This document shows positions 9,291 through 17,800 of a stretch of 64,000 bases of DNA, in pieces. The notes under the pieces are model-generated. The model made no database searches and was not told where the DNA came from. It saw only the letters and a program-made list of their open reading frames with translations. The first letter of the stretch is position 1. The number at the start of each line of letters is the position of its first letter. The stretch comes from an uncultured Aquimarina sp. (GTDB taxonomy: Bacteria > Bacteroidota > Bacteroidia > Flavobacteriales > Flavobacteriaceae): contig NZ_CANLMP010000002.1 in the NCBI RefSeq assembly GCF_947492405.1, forward strand, positions 1,054,001 through 1,118,000, read 5' to 3'. Made by a program: the position numbers and the translations under genes.

Positions 9291-12200
9291 ATGTACTCAA
9301 GAATCATTAAACTCACATTACTTGCCTTTCTTTTGATTGGGAATTTTTCATCATTAAATGCACAAACTTATAATGAAGAACTATACGATGCACTCGAATA
9401 TCGATTAGTTGGGCCTTTTAGAGGAGGACGAAGCGCAGCAGTAACCGGAGTTCCTGGCAAACCAAATCTATTTTATTTTGGTGCTACTGGTGGTGGTGTT
9501 TGGAAAACTACAGATGGTGGTCGTAGCTGGTCAAATATATCTGATGGGTTTTTTGGCGGATCTGTGGGTTCTATTTCAGTTTCTAAAAGTGATCCAAATG
9601 TTATTTATGTTGGTGGTGGCGAAAAAACACTTCGTGGTAATGTATCTTCTGGTTATGGAGTTTGGAAAAGTGTTGATGCAGGAAAAACATGGATCCAATC
9701 AGGTCTTCCTAAAAGTAGACATATACCAAGAATAGCAATACATCCTAGCAATCCTGATATCGTATATGCCGGAGTTCTTGGAAACATATACAAACCAACT
9801 CAAGATCGCGGGGTTTATAAAAGTATTGATGGTGGAAAAACGTGGAACAAAGTTTTATTTGCCAATCAGGATGCGGGAGCAGTTGATCTTACATTAGACC
9901 CTAATAACCCAAGAATTTTATATGCTTCTACATGGAACGCAAGAAGAACACCCTATAGCTTAAGCTCTGGAGGAGACGGTTCTGCTTTATGGAAAAGTAC
10001 GGATAGTGGAAAAACATGGAAAGAAATTTCTAAGAATAAAGGATTCGCAAAAGATACCTTAGGGATTATGGGAGTAACCGTTTCTCCTGTCAATAGTGAA
10101 AGAGTTTGGGCAATTGTAGAAAATAAAGAAAAAGGCGGTGTCTATAGAAGTGATGATGGTGGTGAAACATGGAGCCAACTTAATAGCGACCGAAGTCTGC
10201 GCCAACGTGCTTGGTATTATACCCGTATTTATGCAGATCCAAAAGATAAAGATGTGGTATATGTAGTAAATGTATCCTATCATAAAAGTAAGGATGGCGG
10301 TAAAAACTTTAGCAGTTTCAGAGCACCACATGGAGATCATCACGATCTTTGGATTGCCCCGGAAAATCCGAAACGTATGATTATGGGTGATGATGGTGGC
10401 GCACAAATAACTTATGATGGTGGAGAAACCTGGAGTACCTACCATAATCAACCTACCTCTCAGTTTTATAGAGTAACAACAGATAATAGTTTCCCATATA
10501 GAATTTATGCGGCTCAACAAGATAATTCTACCATTAGAATTAATCACAGAAGTACAGGATGGTCCATTTCTGAAGATGATTGGGAATCTACAGCTGGTGG
10601 AGAATCTGCTCATATTGCTATAGATCCAAAAGATAATGATATTGTATACGGAGGTAGTTATGATGGTTTCTTAACCAGAGTAAATCATAAAACAGAAACC
10701 GTAAGATCCATTAGTGTATGGCCAGATAATCCAATGGGACACGGTGCTGAGGACATGAAATATCGCTTTCAATGGAATTTCCCGATCATGTTCTCTAAAC
10801 ACAACCCAAATAGACTATACACGTTTTCGAATCAGGTCCATGTAACTGAAAACGAAGGACAAAGTTGGGAAGTAATCAGTCCAGACCTAACCAGAAATGA
10901 TCCAAGCAAACTAAAATCTTCTGGAGGCCCTATAACTCAAGACAATACTTCAGTTGAATATTACTGTACCATTTTTGCTGCTGCAGAAAGTCCTATTAAG
11001 GAAGGTTTATTATGGACAGGAAGTGACGATGGCTTAGTTCATATAAGTCAAGATGGAGGAAAAAACTGGACCAATGTAACCCCTAAAGGGATGCCAGAAT
11101 GGATGATGATTAACAGTATAGAACCAAGCAGCTTTGATCAAGGCACTTGCTATATAGCTGGAACACGCTATAAATCTGGAGATTTTGCGCCATATCTATA
11201 CAAAACCACTAATTATGGTCAATCCTGGATAAAAATCACTACAGGAATAGATAGTGAACACTTTACTCGTGTACTTCGTGCCGACCCAAAACGTAAAGGA
11301 CTACTATACGCAGGTACCGAAACCGGTATGTATATTTCTTTTGATAATGGCTTAAATTGGAAGTCATTTCAATTAAACCTTCCAATCGTACCTATAACTG
11401 ATCTAGTAATTAAAGACAATAATCTGGTTGTAGCAACACAAGGAAGAAGTCTTTGGATCATTGATGATCTAACGGTATTACATCAACTCAACAATAGTTC
11501 TAAAACTCAGGAAAACATCTTGTTTAAACCTAAGAATACGTATAGAATGCGTGGTGCTAGTCGAAAAGGTTCTAAAACTGAAGGAACTAATCATCCAAGT
11601 GGTGTTATTACGTATTTTAATCTTAAGAATTTTGACAAAGAAAAAGATACTATTTCACTGACTTATTTTAACACAAAAGGAGATACTATCAAATCCTTTA
11701 GCACCAGTGCAAAAGAGAAAAAAGATAAACTAGTTGATCTAAAAAAAGGTGCGAATCAGTTTAACTGGAATATGCGCGGAGATGGTGCCGAAAAACTCAC
11801 AGGAATGATTTTATGGTGGGCAAACCTTGATGGTCCTAAAGCTGTTCCTGGTAATTATAAGGTGAGTTTAAATGTAAACGGAACAGCAATTTCACAACCA
11901 TTTACTATTCTAGCAGATCCAAGAGCAGAAGCCACTAAACAACAAATGCAACAACAGTTTGATTTTATTACAAGTGTAAACAAAACGGTGGATAAGGCTC
12001 ATCAATCCATCAAAAAAATCAGAAAAATCAATACACAACTGAAATCTTTTACAACACAGTATAAGGACGATGAAAAAACAAAGGATTTAGTGACGAAAGC
12101 AAAAGATCTACAAAAACAGTTTGGTGAAATTGAAAAAGCACTGTATCAAACTAAAAATCGTAGTGGTCAGGATCCTTTAAATTTCCCAATAAGATTGACG

Positions 12201-12410
12201 AATAAACTTGGACATTTAAATTCATTGGTCGGAATGGGAGACTTTGGACCTACAGCTCAGGATATTGCTGTGAAAAATGAATTAACCAAACAAATTGATG
12301 AGCAACTAATCGCTTTTGACAAATTGATTTCTGAAGAAATAAAAAACTTTAATGCAGAATTCAATACCTTGAAGTTGAATTATCTTTTTGTGGAAGAAGG
12401 AAATAAATAA
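9291..12410 (+). CDS. secreted BNR/VPS10-like beta-propeller protein, 1039 aa
   Basis: The first 25 residues form a signal peptide ending SSLNAQ. From about 35 to 740 run repeated Asp-box blades of the form S-x-D-G-G-x-T-W (TTDGGRSW, SVDAGKTW, SIDGGKTW, SDDGGETW), as in sortilin/VPS10 and YVTN/BNR propellers. The last 300 residues hold a beta-rich domain with NQFNWNMRGDG, then a helical region rich in Lys and Gln. There is no T9SS sorting domain at the end (it stops NYLFVEEGNK), so it is probably periplasmic or secreted another way. The catalytic role is unknown. Confidence 0.85.
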   Translation: MYSRIIKLTLLAFLLIGNFSSLNAQTYNEELYDALEYRLVGPFRGGRSAAVTGVPGKPNLFYFGATGGGVWKTTDGGRSWSNISDGFFGGSVGSISVSKSDPNVIYVGGGEKTLRGNVSSGYGVWKSVDAGKTWIQSGLPKSRHIPRIAIHPSNPDIVYAGVLGNIYKPTQDRGVYKSIDGGKTWNKVLFANQDAGAVDLTLDPNNPRILYASTWNARRTPYSLSSGGDGSALWKSTDSGKTWKEISKNKGFAKDTLGIMGVTVSPVNSERVWAIVENKEKGGVYRSDDGGETWSQLNSDRSLRQRAWYYTRIYADPKDKDVVYVVNVSYHKSKDGGKNFSSFRAPHGDHHDLWIAPENPKRMIMGDDGGAQITYDGGETWSTYHNQPTSQFYRVTTDNSFPYRIYAAQQDNSTIRINHRSTGWSISEDDWESTAGGESAHIAIDPKDNDIVYGGSYDGFLTRVNHKTETVRSISVWPDNPMGHGAEDMKYRFQWNFPIMFSKHNPNRLYTFSNQVHVTENEGQSWEVISPDLTRNDPSKLKSSGGPITQDNTSVEYYCTIFAAAESPIKEGLLWTGSDDGLVHISQDGGKNWTNVTPKGMPEWMMINSIEPSSFDQGTCYIAGTRYKSGDFAPYLYKTTNYGQSWIKITTGIDSEHFTRVLRADPKRKGLLYAGTETGMYISFDNGLNWKSFQLNLPIVPITDLVIKDNNLVVATQGRSLWIIDDLTVLHQLNNSSKTQENILFKPKNTYRMRGASRKGSKTEGTNHPSGVITYFNLKNFDKEKDTISLTYFNTKGDTIKSFSTSAKEKKDKLVDLKKGANQFNWNMRGDGAEKLTGMILWWANLDGPKAVPGNYKVSLNVNGTAISQPFTILADPRAEATKQQMQQQFDFITSVNKTVDKAHQSIKKIRKINTQLKSFTTQYKDDEKTKDLVTKAKDLQKQFGEIEKALYQTKNRSGQDPLNFPIRLTNKLGHLNSLVGMGDFGPTAQDIAVKNELTKQIDEQLIAFDKLISEEIKNFNAEFNTLKLNYLFVEEGNK

Positions 12411-12434
12411 GAAATCATTTATTTCTTATCTTTG
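12400..12434 (+). promoter_or_regulatory. overlapping inverted repeats and -7 box of the toxin-antitoxin operon
   Basis: Two perfect 9-bp inverted repeats overlap here: GAAATAAAT (12400-12408) with ATTTATTTC (12417-12425), and ATAAGAAAT (12407-12415) with ATTTCTTAT (12421-12429). The second arm runs into TATCTTTG (12427-12434), an exact TAnnTTTG -7 box. This is the layout expected for an autoregulated toxin-antitoxin operator. The left arm overlaps the stop codon of the upstream gene. Confidence 0.55.
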
Positions 12435-12438
12435 ATGT

Positions 12439-12714
12439 ATGAATATGGACGCGAGAAAATTAGAGTTAATTCAACTTATTATGGATTGTTATAATCTTGA
12501 AATACTTAATAAGATCGAAAACACTTTAAATGAGATTCAGGATAATACGGTTTTGGAACCTAATCAAGTTTACAAAACAGACTCATTGGATTCCGTTTCT
12601 GAATCCCACTATATGCTTTTAGAAGAGGATCGCAGAAGACATCTCAATGGTGAAATAAAAGGTTCCACATGGGACGAAGTAGAAAAGCGGCTCAGGAAAA
12701 AATATGACCTATAA
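12439..12714 (+). CDS. antitoxin of a ParE-type toxin-antitoxin pair
   Basis: A 91-residue acidic protein with an N-terminal helix (LELIQLIMDCYNLEIL), a linker, and a C-terminal SWDEV-like segment (GSTWDEVEKRLRKKYDL). This is the usual shape of Bacteroidota antitoxins found before RelE/ParE toxins: the N-terminus dimerises and binds DNA, and the C-terminus covers the toxin. It overlaps the toxin gene by 11 bases. Because the -7 box is only 4 bases upstream, the second ATG at 12445 could be the true start of a leaderless message. Confidence 0.82.
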   Translation: MNMDARKLELIQLIMDCYNLEILNKIENTLNEIQDNTVLEPNQVYKTDSLDSVSESHYMLLEEDRRRHLNGEIKGSTWDEVEKRLRKKYDL

Positions 12715-12994
12715 ACTTATTCTAAAACCTAGAGCAGAATTAGAATTAGAAGACGCTTTGGAGTGGTACAACTCTAAGTCCAAAGGATTAGGCTTTCGGT
12801 TTTTAAATAGCGTAAGGTCGGAAATCTCATATATTCAGAAATTTCCAAAGCATTTTCAGATTTCAAAATACTCTTTTCGCCAAGCTCCAATCCCGCGATT
12901 CCCGTTTATTGTTGTCTTTGGTATTGAAAACGATACAATAATCATATACTCAATTTTTAATACGCATCAAAATCCTACGAAGAAACCTAAATAA
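12704..12994 (+). CDS. RelE/ParE-family toxin
   Basis: A 96-residue basic protein with the ParE/RelE fold pattern: the first strand YKLILKPRAELELEDALEWY, a helix with FLNSVRSEISYIQKFP, then RFPFIVVFGIENDTIIIYSIFNTHQNP. ParE toxins poison DNA gyrase and RelE toxins cut ribosomal mRNA. The R-x-P-F-I-V-V-F pattern fits the ParE side, but the target is inferred. The gene overlaps its antitoxin, and its stop TAA shares its last A with the hemJ ATG. Confidence 0.85.
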   Translation: MTYKLILKPRAELELEDALEWYNSKSKGLGFRFLNSVRSEISYIQKFPKHFQISKYSFRQAPIPRFPFIVVFGIENDTIIIYSIFNTHQNPTKKPK

Positions 12995-13545
12995 TGCAAG
13001 AATACTATAACTACATAAAAGCCCTGCACCTTATCTTTGTGATTACCTGGTTTGCAGGGCTATTTTATATCCCCAGATTGTTTATTTATCAAATTGAAGC
13101 TTCTCAAAAACCCTCTCCTGATAAAGAAATATTAGGTAGTCAACTAAAACTAATGGCTAAACGCCTTTGGTATATTATCACCTGGCCTTCGGCCATTTTA
13201 GCAACGACCTTTGCTATTTGCTTATTAGTTTTAAGACCTGTTTTGCTAGAATTACCTTGGATGCATGTGAAATTAGGGTTTATTATTTTACTTTTTATCT
13301 ATCACCTAAAAAGTCACCAAATTTTCAAACAACTTCAGGTTGGGGTTGTAAAATGGACTTCTAATCAAATGAGATTATGGAATGAAGGAGCCACCATCAT
13401 TCTCTTTGCTGTTATATTTTTAGTAATCGTTAGAGATGCTGTTAATTGGATTTATGGCGTTATAGGGATTCTTTTACTTGCTGTTTTGTTGATGCTAGGT
13501 ATTAAATTTTACAAAAGAATTAGAGATAAAAACCCAAATGCATAA
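12994..13545 (+). CDS. hemJ: protoporphyrinogen IX oxidase, HemJ type (CopD-like membrane protein)
   Basis: A 183-residue inner-membrane protein with four to five helices. HemJ oxidises protoporphyrinogen IX to protoporphyrin IX, the step before hemH. Conserved His12 (KALHLIFVITWFAGL) and Lys93 (WMHVKLGF), plus RLWNEGAT near 130, match the family (UPF0093). Its ATG overlaps the toxin stop by one base. Flavobacteria lack hemG and often hemY, so this is probably the only such enzyme here, though that rests on family knowledge rather than this window. Confidence 0.88.
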   Translation: MQEYYNYIKALHLIFVITWFAGLFYIPRLFIYQIEASQKPSPDKEILGSQLKLMAKRLWYIITWPSAILATTFAICLLVLRPVLLELPWMHVKLGFIILLFIYHLKSHQIFKQLQVGVVKWTSNQMRLWNEGATIILFAVIFLVIVRDAVNWIYGVIGILLLAVLLMLGIKFYKRIRDKNPNA

Positions 13546-13569
13546 TACAAACTTAGAATTTTAGAATTA

Positions 13570-14124
13570 TTGAGCTTCTTTCCCAAAACATATACAACTA
13601 AAAATGATCAATCTATCACTATCAAACAAGCTGTATCTGATGATGCCGAAGAACTATTAAAGCTCAAACTATCATATCTAAAAAACACCAATAGCTTACC
13701 TTTGTTCGCAAGTGAATATCCCAACGATATCGATCAAGAAAAGGATATGATAGAACGGTATCAATTAGAAAAAAACAGTATTATTCTCGTAGCAATTTCC
13801 AATGATAGGATTATTGGAAACATAGATCTCACTGGAAGTTGGAGAAAAAAAATGCAACATACTGCAGTTATTGGGATGGGAATTCACACCCAATGGCAAA
13901 ATCAAGGTATTGGCACTTTATTACTTCAAAATATTATAGATTGGGCAGAAGAAAATCAAATTTTGAAAACCATTTGGTTAGAAGTTTATGCTAACAATGT
14001 ATCAGGAATTGCTTTATATAAAAAAATGAAGTTTCAAAAATCGGGAATTGTCCCTAATTTTTTTCTTGAAAACGAAGAATTTCTTGATAAAATTATAATG
14101 CATAGAAAAGTTTCTAAAAGCTAA
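13570..14124 (+). CDS. GNAT-family N-acetyltransferase
   Basis: A 184-residue acetyl-CoA-dependent transferase. The acetyl-CoA loop is QWQNQGIGTLLLQNII (Q/R-x-x-G-x-G pattern) near 114-129, followed by the motif B strand IWLEVYANNVSGIALYKKMKF typical of RimI-like members. The frame opens only with TTG at 13570, and an in-frame stop lies 9 codons upstream. The first ATG would remove the first beta strand, so the TTG is preferred. The substrate is unknown. It starts 24 bases after hemJ. Confidence 0.85.
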   Translation: MSFFPKTYTTKNDQSITIKQAVSDDAEELLKLKLSYLKNTNSLPLFASEYPNDIDQEKDMIERYQLEKNSIILVAISNDRIIGNIDLTGSWRKKMQHTAVIGMGIHTQWQNQGIGTLLLQNIIDWAEENQILKTIWLEVYANNVSGIALYKKMKFQKSGIVPNFFLENEEFLDKIIMHRKVSKS

Positions 14125-14244
14125 TACCTCTTGTAAAAACAAGTTTTAAATAAGTTTCATTGGATCCTTCTTTATTCATAATTCTGCATTCGTAATTAGT
14201 TTGTATCTTCGTGTAATTTTTTAATCGAGTACTGATACAAGCAT

Positions 14245-15111
14245 ATGATCAAATCCATGACAGGTTTTGGGAAGTCAATTCTTCAGCTTCCTACCAAGAA
14301 AATCACTATTGAGGTAAAATCCTTAAATAGTAAGAATCTAGACCTCAACGCTAGAATACCTTCTCAATACCGTGAAAAGGAATTAGAAATGCGTAAAACC
14401 ATCGCCAAAACCTTAGAAAGAGGAAAAGTTGATTTCGGTTTGTACGTAGAGGTAACGGGAGAAGAAAATTCGACAAAAATCAATGAACCTATTGTAAAAG
14501 ACTATATAAAACAATTAGGGTCTATATCTGCATATGCTAAGCAAGAAGAGTTAGAATTAATAAAAATGGCAGTTCGCATGCCAGATGCATTAAAAACAGA
14601 GCGTGCAGAAGTTGACAAAAAAGAATTTGAAGCTATAAAAGGAGGTCTGTCTGATGCTTTGGAGGCTATAGAAAACTATCGGTTAGACGAAGGAAAAGCC
14701 TTAGAAAAAGACTTTATTGCCCGCATTAAAAATATCGGTGATTTACTAGAAAAAGTTATTGAAATTGATCCTGAACGTATTGAAGTAGTTCGAGAACGAT
14801 TACACAAAGCTGTCTCTGAATTAAAAGAGCAGGTAGATGAAAACCGTTTTGAACAAGAATTGGTATACTATCTGGAAAAATTTGACATTACAGAAGAAAA
14901 AGTAAGACTAGCGAATCATTTAGAATATTTCACAACTACCCTGAATTCTAAAGATTCTAATGGTAAAAAATTAGGTTTCATAACACAAGAAATTGGTCGC
15001 GAAATCAATACTATCGGTAGTAAATCTAATTATGCACCTATGCAACAATTGGTAGTGCAAATGAAAGACGAATTAGAAAAGATCAAAGAACAATTGCTCA
15101 ATATTTTATAG
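14245..15111 (+). CDS. YicC/YloC-family endoribonuclease
   Basis: A 288-residue protein starting MIKSMTGFGKS, the invariant YicC N-terminus, and ending with the DUF1732 domain (HLEYFTTTLNSK, KKLGFITQEIGREINTIGSKS near 230-272). E. coli YicC degrades the small RNA RyhB. A role in RNA turnover is likely, but the target here is unknown. It stands before gmk and nadD, as is common in Flavobacteriaceae. Confidence 0.92.
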   Translation: MIKSMTGFGKSILQLPTKKITIEVKSLNSKNLDLNARIPSQYREKELEMRKTIAKTLERGKVDFGLYVEVTGEENSTKINEPIVKDYIKQLGSISAYAKQEELELIKMAVRMPDALKTERAEVDKKEFEAIKGGLSDALEAIENYRLDEGKALEKDFIARIKNIGDLLEKVIEIDPERIEVVRERLHKAVSELKEQVDENRFEQELVYYLEKFDITEEKVRLANHLEYFTTTLNSKDSNGKKLGFITQEIGREINTIGSKSNYAPMQQLVVQMKDELEKIKEQLLNIL

Positions 15112-15143
15112 CAGAAAAACTGTATGAAAAGTTAATTTTTAAA

Positions 15144-15214
15144 TGTCAAACTGAGCCTGCTGAAGTTCTTAAACTTCTGGATGTTAATTGATCTTCAATA
15201 CGCTCACCCTGACA
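15144..15214. repeat. imperfect inverted repeat between yicC and gmk
   Basis: The left arm 15144-15165 (begins TGTCAAACTGAGCCTG) and right arm 15193-15214 (ends CGCTCACCCTGACA) pair at 16 of 22 positions across a 27-base loop. It looks like a worn copy of the Bacteroidota intergenic repeat of the type TGTCA-x-x-CTGAGC...GCTCA-x-x-CTGACA. Its position also shows that an in-frame extension of gmk from 15188 is not coding. Confidence 0.6.
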
Positions 15215-15268
15215 AGTCATAATTATTTCGACTTTTTGTACAACCTAGTTGTAAAACCAGAAGATATT

Positions 15269-15841
15269 ATGAAACAAGGAAAACTTATAGTACTGTCTGC
15301 CCCATCTGGCAGTGGGAAAACTACTTTAGTTAAATATTTATTGCACAATGAGGAATTGAACTTAGATTTCTCAATATCTGCTGCTTCCAGAGAACCACGT
15401 GGTGGCGAAATACACGGAAAGGATTATTATTTTCTTTCATTAAGGGAGTTTAAAGATAAAATCAAAGCAGATGAATTTCTGGAGTGGGAAGAAGTATATC
15501 GTGATAATTTTTATGGAACGCTAAAAACCGAAGTGCAACGGATCTGGGACAAAGGAAAACATGTAATTTTTGATATTGATGTAGTTGGAGGACTAGATAT
15601 TAAAAGAATTTATCCGGACAGAACACTTGCTATTTTTGTAAAACCACCAAGTATCGAAGAACTTAAAATTCGATTAAAAAAACGCAAAACTGAGTCTGAA
15701 GATAAAATTAATATGCGAGTTGCTAAAGCCTCCACCGAGTTAGCCACTGCTCCACAATTTGATGCTATTGTTACCAATGATGATTTAGAAAAAGCCAAAG
15801 CGGAAGTTCTTCAATTAGTAAAGAAATTTATTTTACAATAG
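15269..15841 (+). CDS. gmk: guanylate kinase
   Basis: Phosphorylates GMP to GDP with ATP. The start at 15269 gives MKQGKLIVLSAPSGSGKTTL with the P-loop at 11-18 and a 190-residue protein, the standard size. The GMP-binding region follows (ISAASREPRGGEIHGKDYYFL) and the lid region contains RLKKRKTES. An in-frame start at 15188 would add 27 residues read through an intergenic repeat and is rejected. The gene is normally followed by nadD; here a Fic gene lies between them. Confidence 0.96.
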   Translation: MKQGKLIVLSAPSGSGKTTLVKYLLHNEELNLDFSISAASREPRGGEIHGKDYYFLSLREFKDKIKADEFLEWEEVYRDNFYGTLKTEVQRIWDKGKHVIFDIDVVGGLDIKRIYPDRTLAIFVKPPSIEELKIRLKKRKTESEDKINMRVAKASTELATAPQFDAIVTNDDLEKAKAEVLQLVKKFILQ

Positions 15842-15961
15842 GTTAGATAAGGCTCTCTTTAATATGAAAATAATATTTGTCATTCTTCTAAAAAAGCGTA
15901 ATAAATGAAAACATATTTTTTTATATTTTCAAAAAACCATAGAATTGAAAATATAAATATT

Positions 15962-15981
15962 TATATTTGAAATATTCAAAT
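15962..15981 (+). promoter_or_regulatory. -7 box with overlapping palindrome before the Fic gene
   Basis: TATATTTG at 15962-15969 fits TAnnTTTG. ATTTGAA (15965-15971) and TTCAAAT (15975-15981) form a perfect 7-bp inverted repeat with a 3-base centre over the -7 box and likely transcription start, as an operator would. The leader to the ATG at 15991 would be short. The overlap also argues against the in-frame TTG at 15967 as start. Confidence 0.45.
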
Positions 15982-15990
15982 ACAGATATT

Positions 15991-17154
15991 ATGGATCTTT
16001 CTTCTTTTGAACCTGGCATTTTTAAACAACAATTAGAATATAAATCTTTCTCACCGAATTACATCAATCACCCTTGGGTAATCTCTTCAATAGAAATAAA
16101 TAAATTATTGTCAGAAGCAAATAGATTTGTAGGTGAACTTAATGCTTTTTCTCAAATCGTGCCAAATGTAGACTTCTTTATCTACCTATACATAACAAAA
16201 GAAGCAAACAAATCAAGTAAAATTGAGGGAACTCAAACTAATTTAGAGGAAGCCTTAATGAATAAAGAAGACATTAGTCCCGAAAAAAGAGATGACTGGG
16301 AAGAAGTAAGAAACTATATTGACGCAATAAATAATTCAATCGAAAAATTAGAGGAACTACCTATTTCTAATAGACTTCTTAAACAAGCTCATAAAATTTT
16401 ACTTTCAGGTGTTCGTGGTAAGCATAAATTACCTGGAGATTATCGTAAAAGTCAAAACTGGATTGGTGCAACTTTAAGAGATGCATCTTTTATTCCTCCA
16501 CATCACACAGAAATAAACGAATTAATGTCGGATTTAGAAAAATTTATCCATAATACCGAATTTCAAGTTCCACATTTAATAAAAATAGCAATCATTCATT
16601 ATCAGTTTGAAACTATTCACCCTTTTTTAGATGGTAATGGTAGGCTAGGTCGACTCCTTATAACACTTTACCTTGTCAGTTCTAAGGTTATAGAAAAACC
16701 CGCCTTATATTTATCTGATTTTTTTGAAAAAAACCGACACTATTATTACGACAATTTAATGTCTGTAAGATTAACCGGGAATATGGAACAATGGATAAAA
16801 TTTTTTTTAGTTGGTGTTATAGAAACCGCAAAAGATGCTATTCAGGTTTTCAAGGATATTCTAAGTTTACAACAAGAAATTGAATCTGCCAGACTTCCTG
16901 TATTTGGAACTAGGGCAAAAAAGAATGCAATTAAGCTTTTAGAAAATCTTTATAAATTTCCGGTAGTACCCGATGCAAAATATGTAGATAACTTATTAGG
17001 CACATCCTCATCAACTACTAATCGTTTGATTGATAAATTCGTCGAATTAAAAATTCTCTCAGAGATTACTGGATACAAGAGAAATCGTATGTATATATTT
17101 AAACCATATTTAGATATTTTTAGTGCAACCGTTGAAAAGAAATCGGATATTTAA
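15991..17154 (+). CDS. Fic-domain protein with N-terminal inhibitory helix (class II)
   Basis: A 387-residue protein, likely cytosolic. The Fic active site HPFLDGNGRLGR is near 210-221 and has every key residue (His, Phe, Asp, both Gly-Asn-Gly, Arg). The self-inhibiting motif SSKIEG at 75-80 fits [S/T]xxxE[G/N], so nucleotide transfer should be gated. The C-terminal 80 residues resemble a winged helix (SSTTNRLIDKFVELKIL). Such proteins AMPylate other proteins or themselves. It has its own likely promoter, interrupts the gmk-nadD pair, and stops 4 bases before nadD, so it may also drive nadD. Confidence 0.92.
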   Translation: MDLSSFEPGIFKQQLEYKSFSPNYINHPWVISSIEINKLLSEANRFVGELNAFSQIVPNVDFFIYLYITKEANKSSKIEGTQTNLEEALMNKEDISPEKRDDWEEVRNYIDAINNSIEKLEELPISNRLLKQAHKILLSGVRGKHKLPGDYRKSQNWIGATLRDASFIPPHHTEINELMSDLEKFIHNTEFQVPHLIKIAIIHYQFETIHPFLDGNGRLGRLLITLYLVSSKVIEKPALYLSDFFEKNRHYYYDNLMSVRLTGNMEQWIKFFLVGVIETAKDAIQVFKDILSLQQEIESARLPVFGTRAKKNAIKLLENLYKFPVVPDAKYVDNLLGTSSSTTNRLIDKFVELKILSEITGYKRNRMYIFKPYLDIFSATVEKKSDI

Positions 17155-17158
17155 TAAA

Positions 17159-17740
17159 ATGAAAAAGATAGGTTTATACTTCGGAACATTTAATCCTATT
17201 CATATAGGTCATTTGGCAATAGCCAATCACATGGCTGAATATTCAGATTTAGATGAAATCTGGATGGTAGTGACTCCTCATAATCCGTTTAAAAAGAAAA
17301 GCTCTTTATTAGATAATATGCATCGTCTAGAAATGGTATATCGTGCTACAGAATCGTATCCGAAACTAAAACCCAGCGATATTGAGTTTAAACTACCGCA
17401 ACCCAATTACACTGTAAATACATTAATTCATCTAGAAGAAAAACATCCGGATTATCAGTTTAATTTGATTATGGGTGAAGACAATCTAAAAAGCTTCCAT
17501 AAATGGAAAAATTACGAAACAATTTTAGAAAATCATAACATCTATGTCTATCCCCGAATATCAAAAGGAATAACAGAGCATCAATTTAAGAATCATCCAA
17601 AAATTCATAGCATCAACGCTCCTATTATGGAAATATCTTCGACTTTTATTAGAAATGCTATTCCTGAGGGTAAGAATATCAGACCCATACTCCCAAAAGA
17701 GGTATGGGAATATATTGATGAAATGAATTTTTATAGATAG
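17159..17740 (+). CDS. nadD: nicotinate-nucleotide adenylyltransferase
   Basis: Joins nicotinate mononucleotide and ATP to deaminated NAD. The start at 17159 gives MKKIGLYFGTFNPIHIGHLA with the nucleotidyl-transfer motif GTFNPIHIGH at 9-18 and 193 residues in all. VVTPHNPFKKK near 39-49, MGEDNLKSFHKWKNYE near 107-122 and ISSTFIRNAI near 164-173 complete the family set. A start at 17123 would overlap the Fic gene by 32 bases and is not family-like. Confidence 0.95.
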   Translation: MKKIGLYFGTFNPIHIGHLAIANHMAEYSDLDEIWMVVTPHNPFKKKSSLLDNMHRLEMVYRATESYPKLKPSDIEFKLPQPNYTVNTLIHLEEKHPDYQFNLIMGEDNLKSFHKWKNYETILENHNIYVYPRISKGITEHQFKNHPKIHSINAPIMEISSTFIRNAIPEGKNIRPILPKEVWEYIDEMNFYR

Positions 17741-17746
17741 AAAAAT

Positions 17747-17779
17747 AGACCTGTCAGGTTTTGGAAACCTGACAGGTCT
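17747..17779 (-). terminator. 15-bp perfect hairpin between nadD and the crotonase gene
   Basis: AGACCTGTCAGGTTT (17747-17761) pairs perfectly with 17765-17779 across a 3-base loop. On the minus strand the stem is followed by TATTTTTC, a U-tract, so it ends leftward transcripts from the crotonase gene. No T-run follows on the plus strand, but such a strong hairpin may also slow transcripts leaving nadD. Confidence 0.75.
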
Positions 17780-17800
17780 GAATCTTATCTCAATTTTCAA

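Noticed and set aside
10059..10613. 184-codon open frame on the minus strand within the BNR-like gene
   Set aside because: It is antisense to a gene with clear repeats and signal peptide, and its product has no family-like motifs; the frame stays open because of repeat codon bias.
9291..12410. T9SS sorting domain on the 1039-aa BNR-like protein
   Set aside because: The C-terminus is helical and charged and has no P-N-P/G-x-Y pattern or basic tail like that at 25931.
15188..15268. N-terminal extension of gmk
   Set aside because: It reads through the imperfect inverted repeat and is absent from the normal guanylate kinase start.
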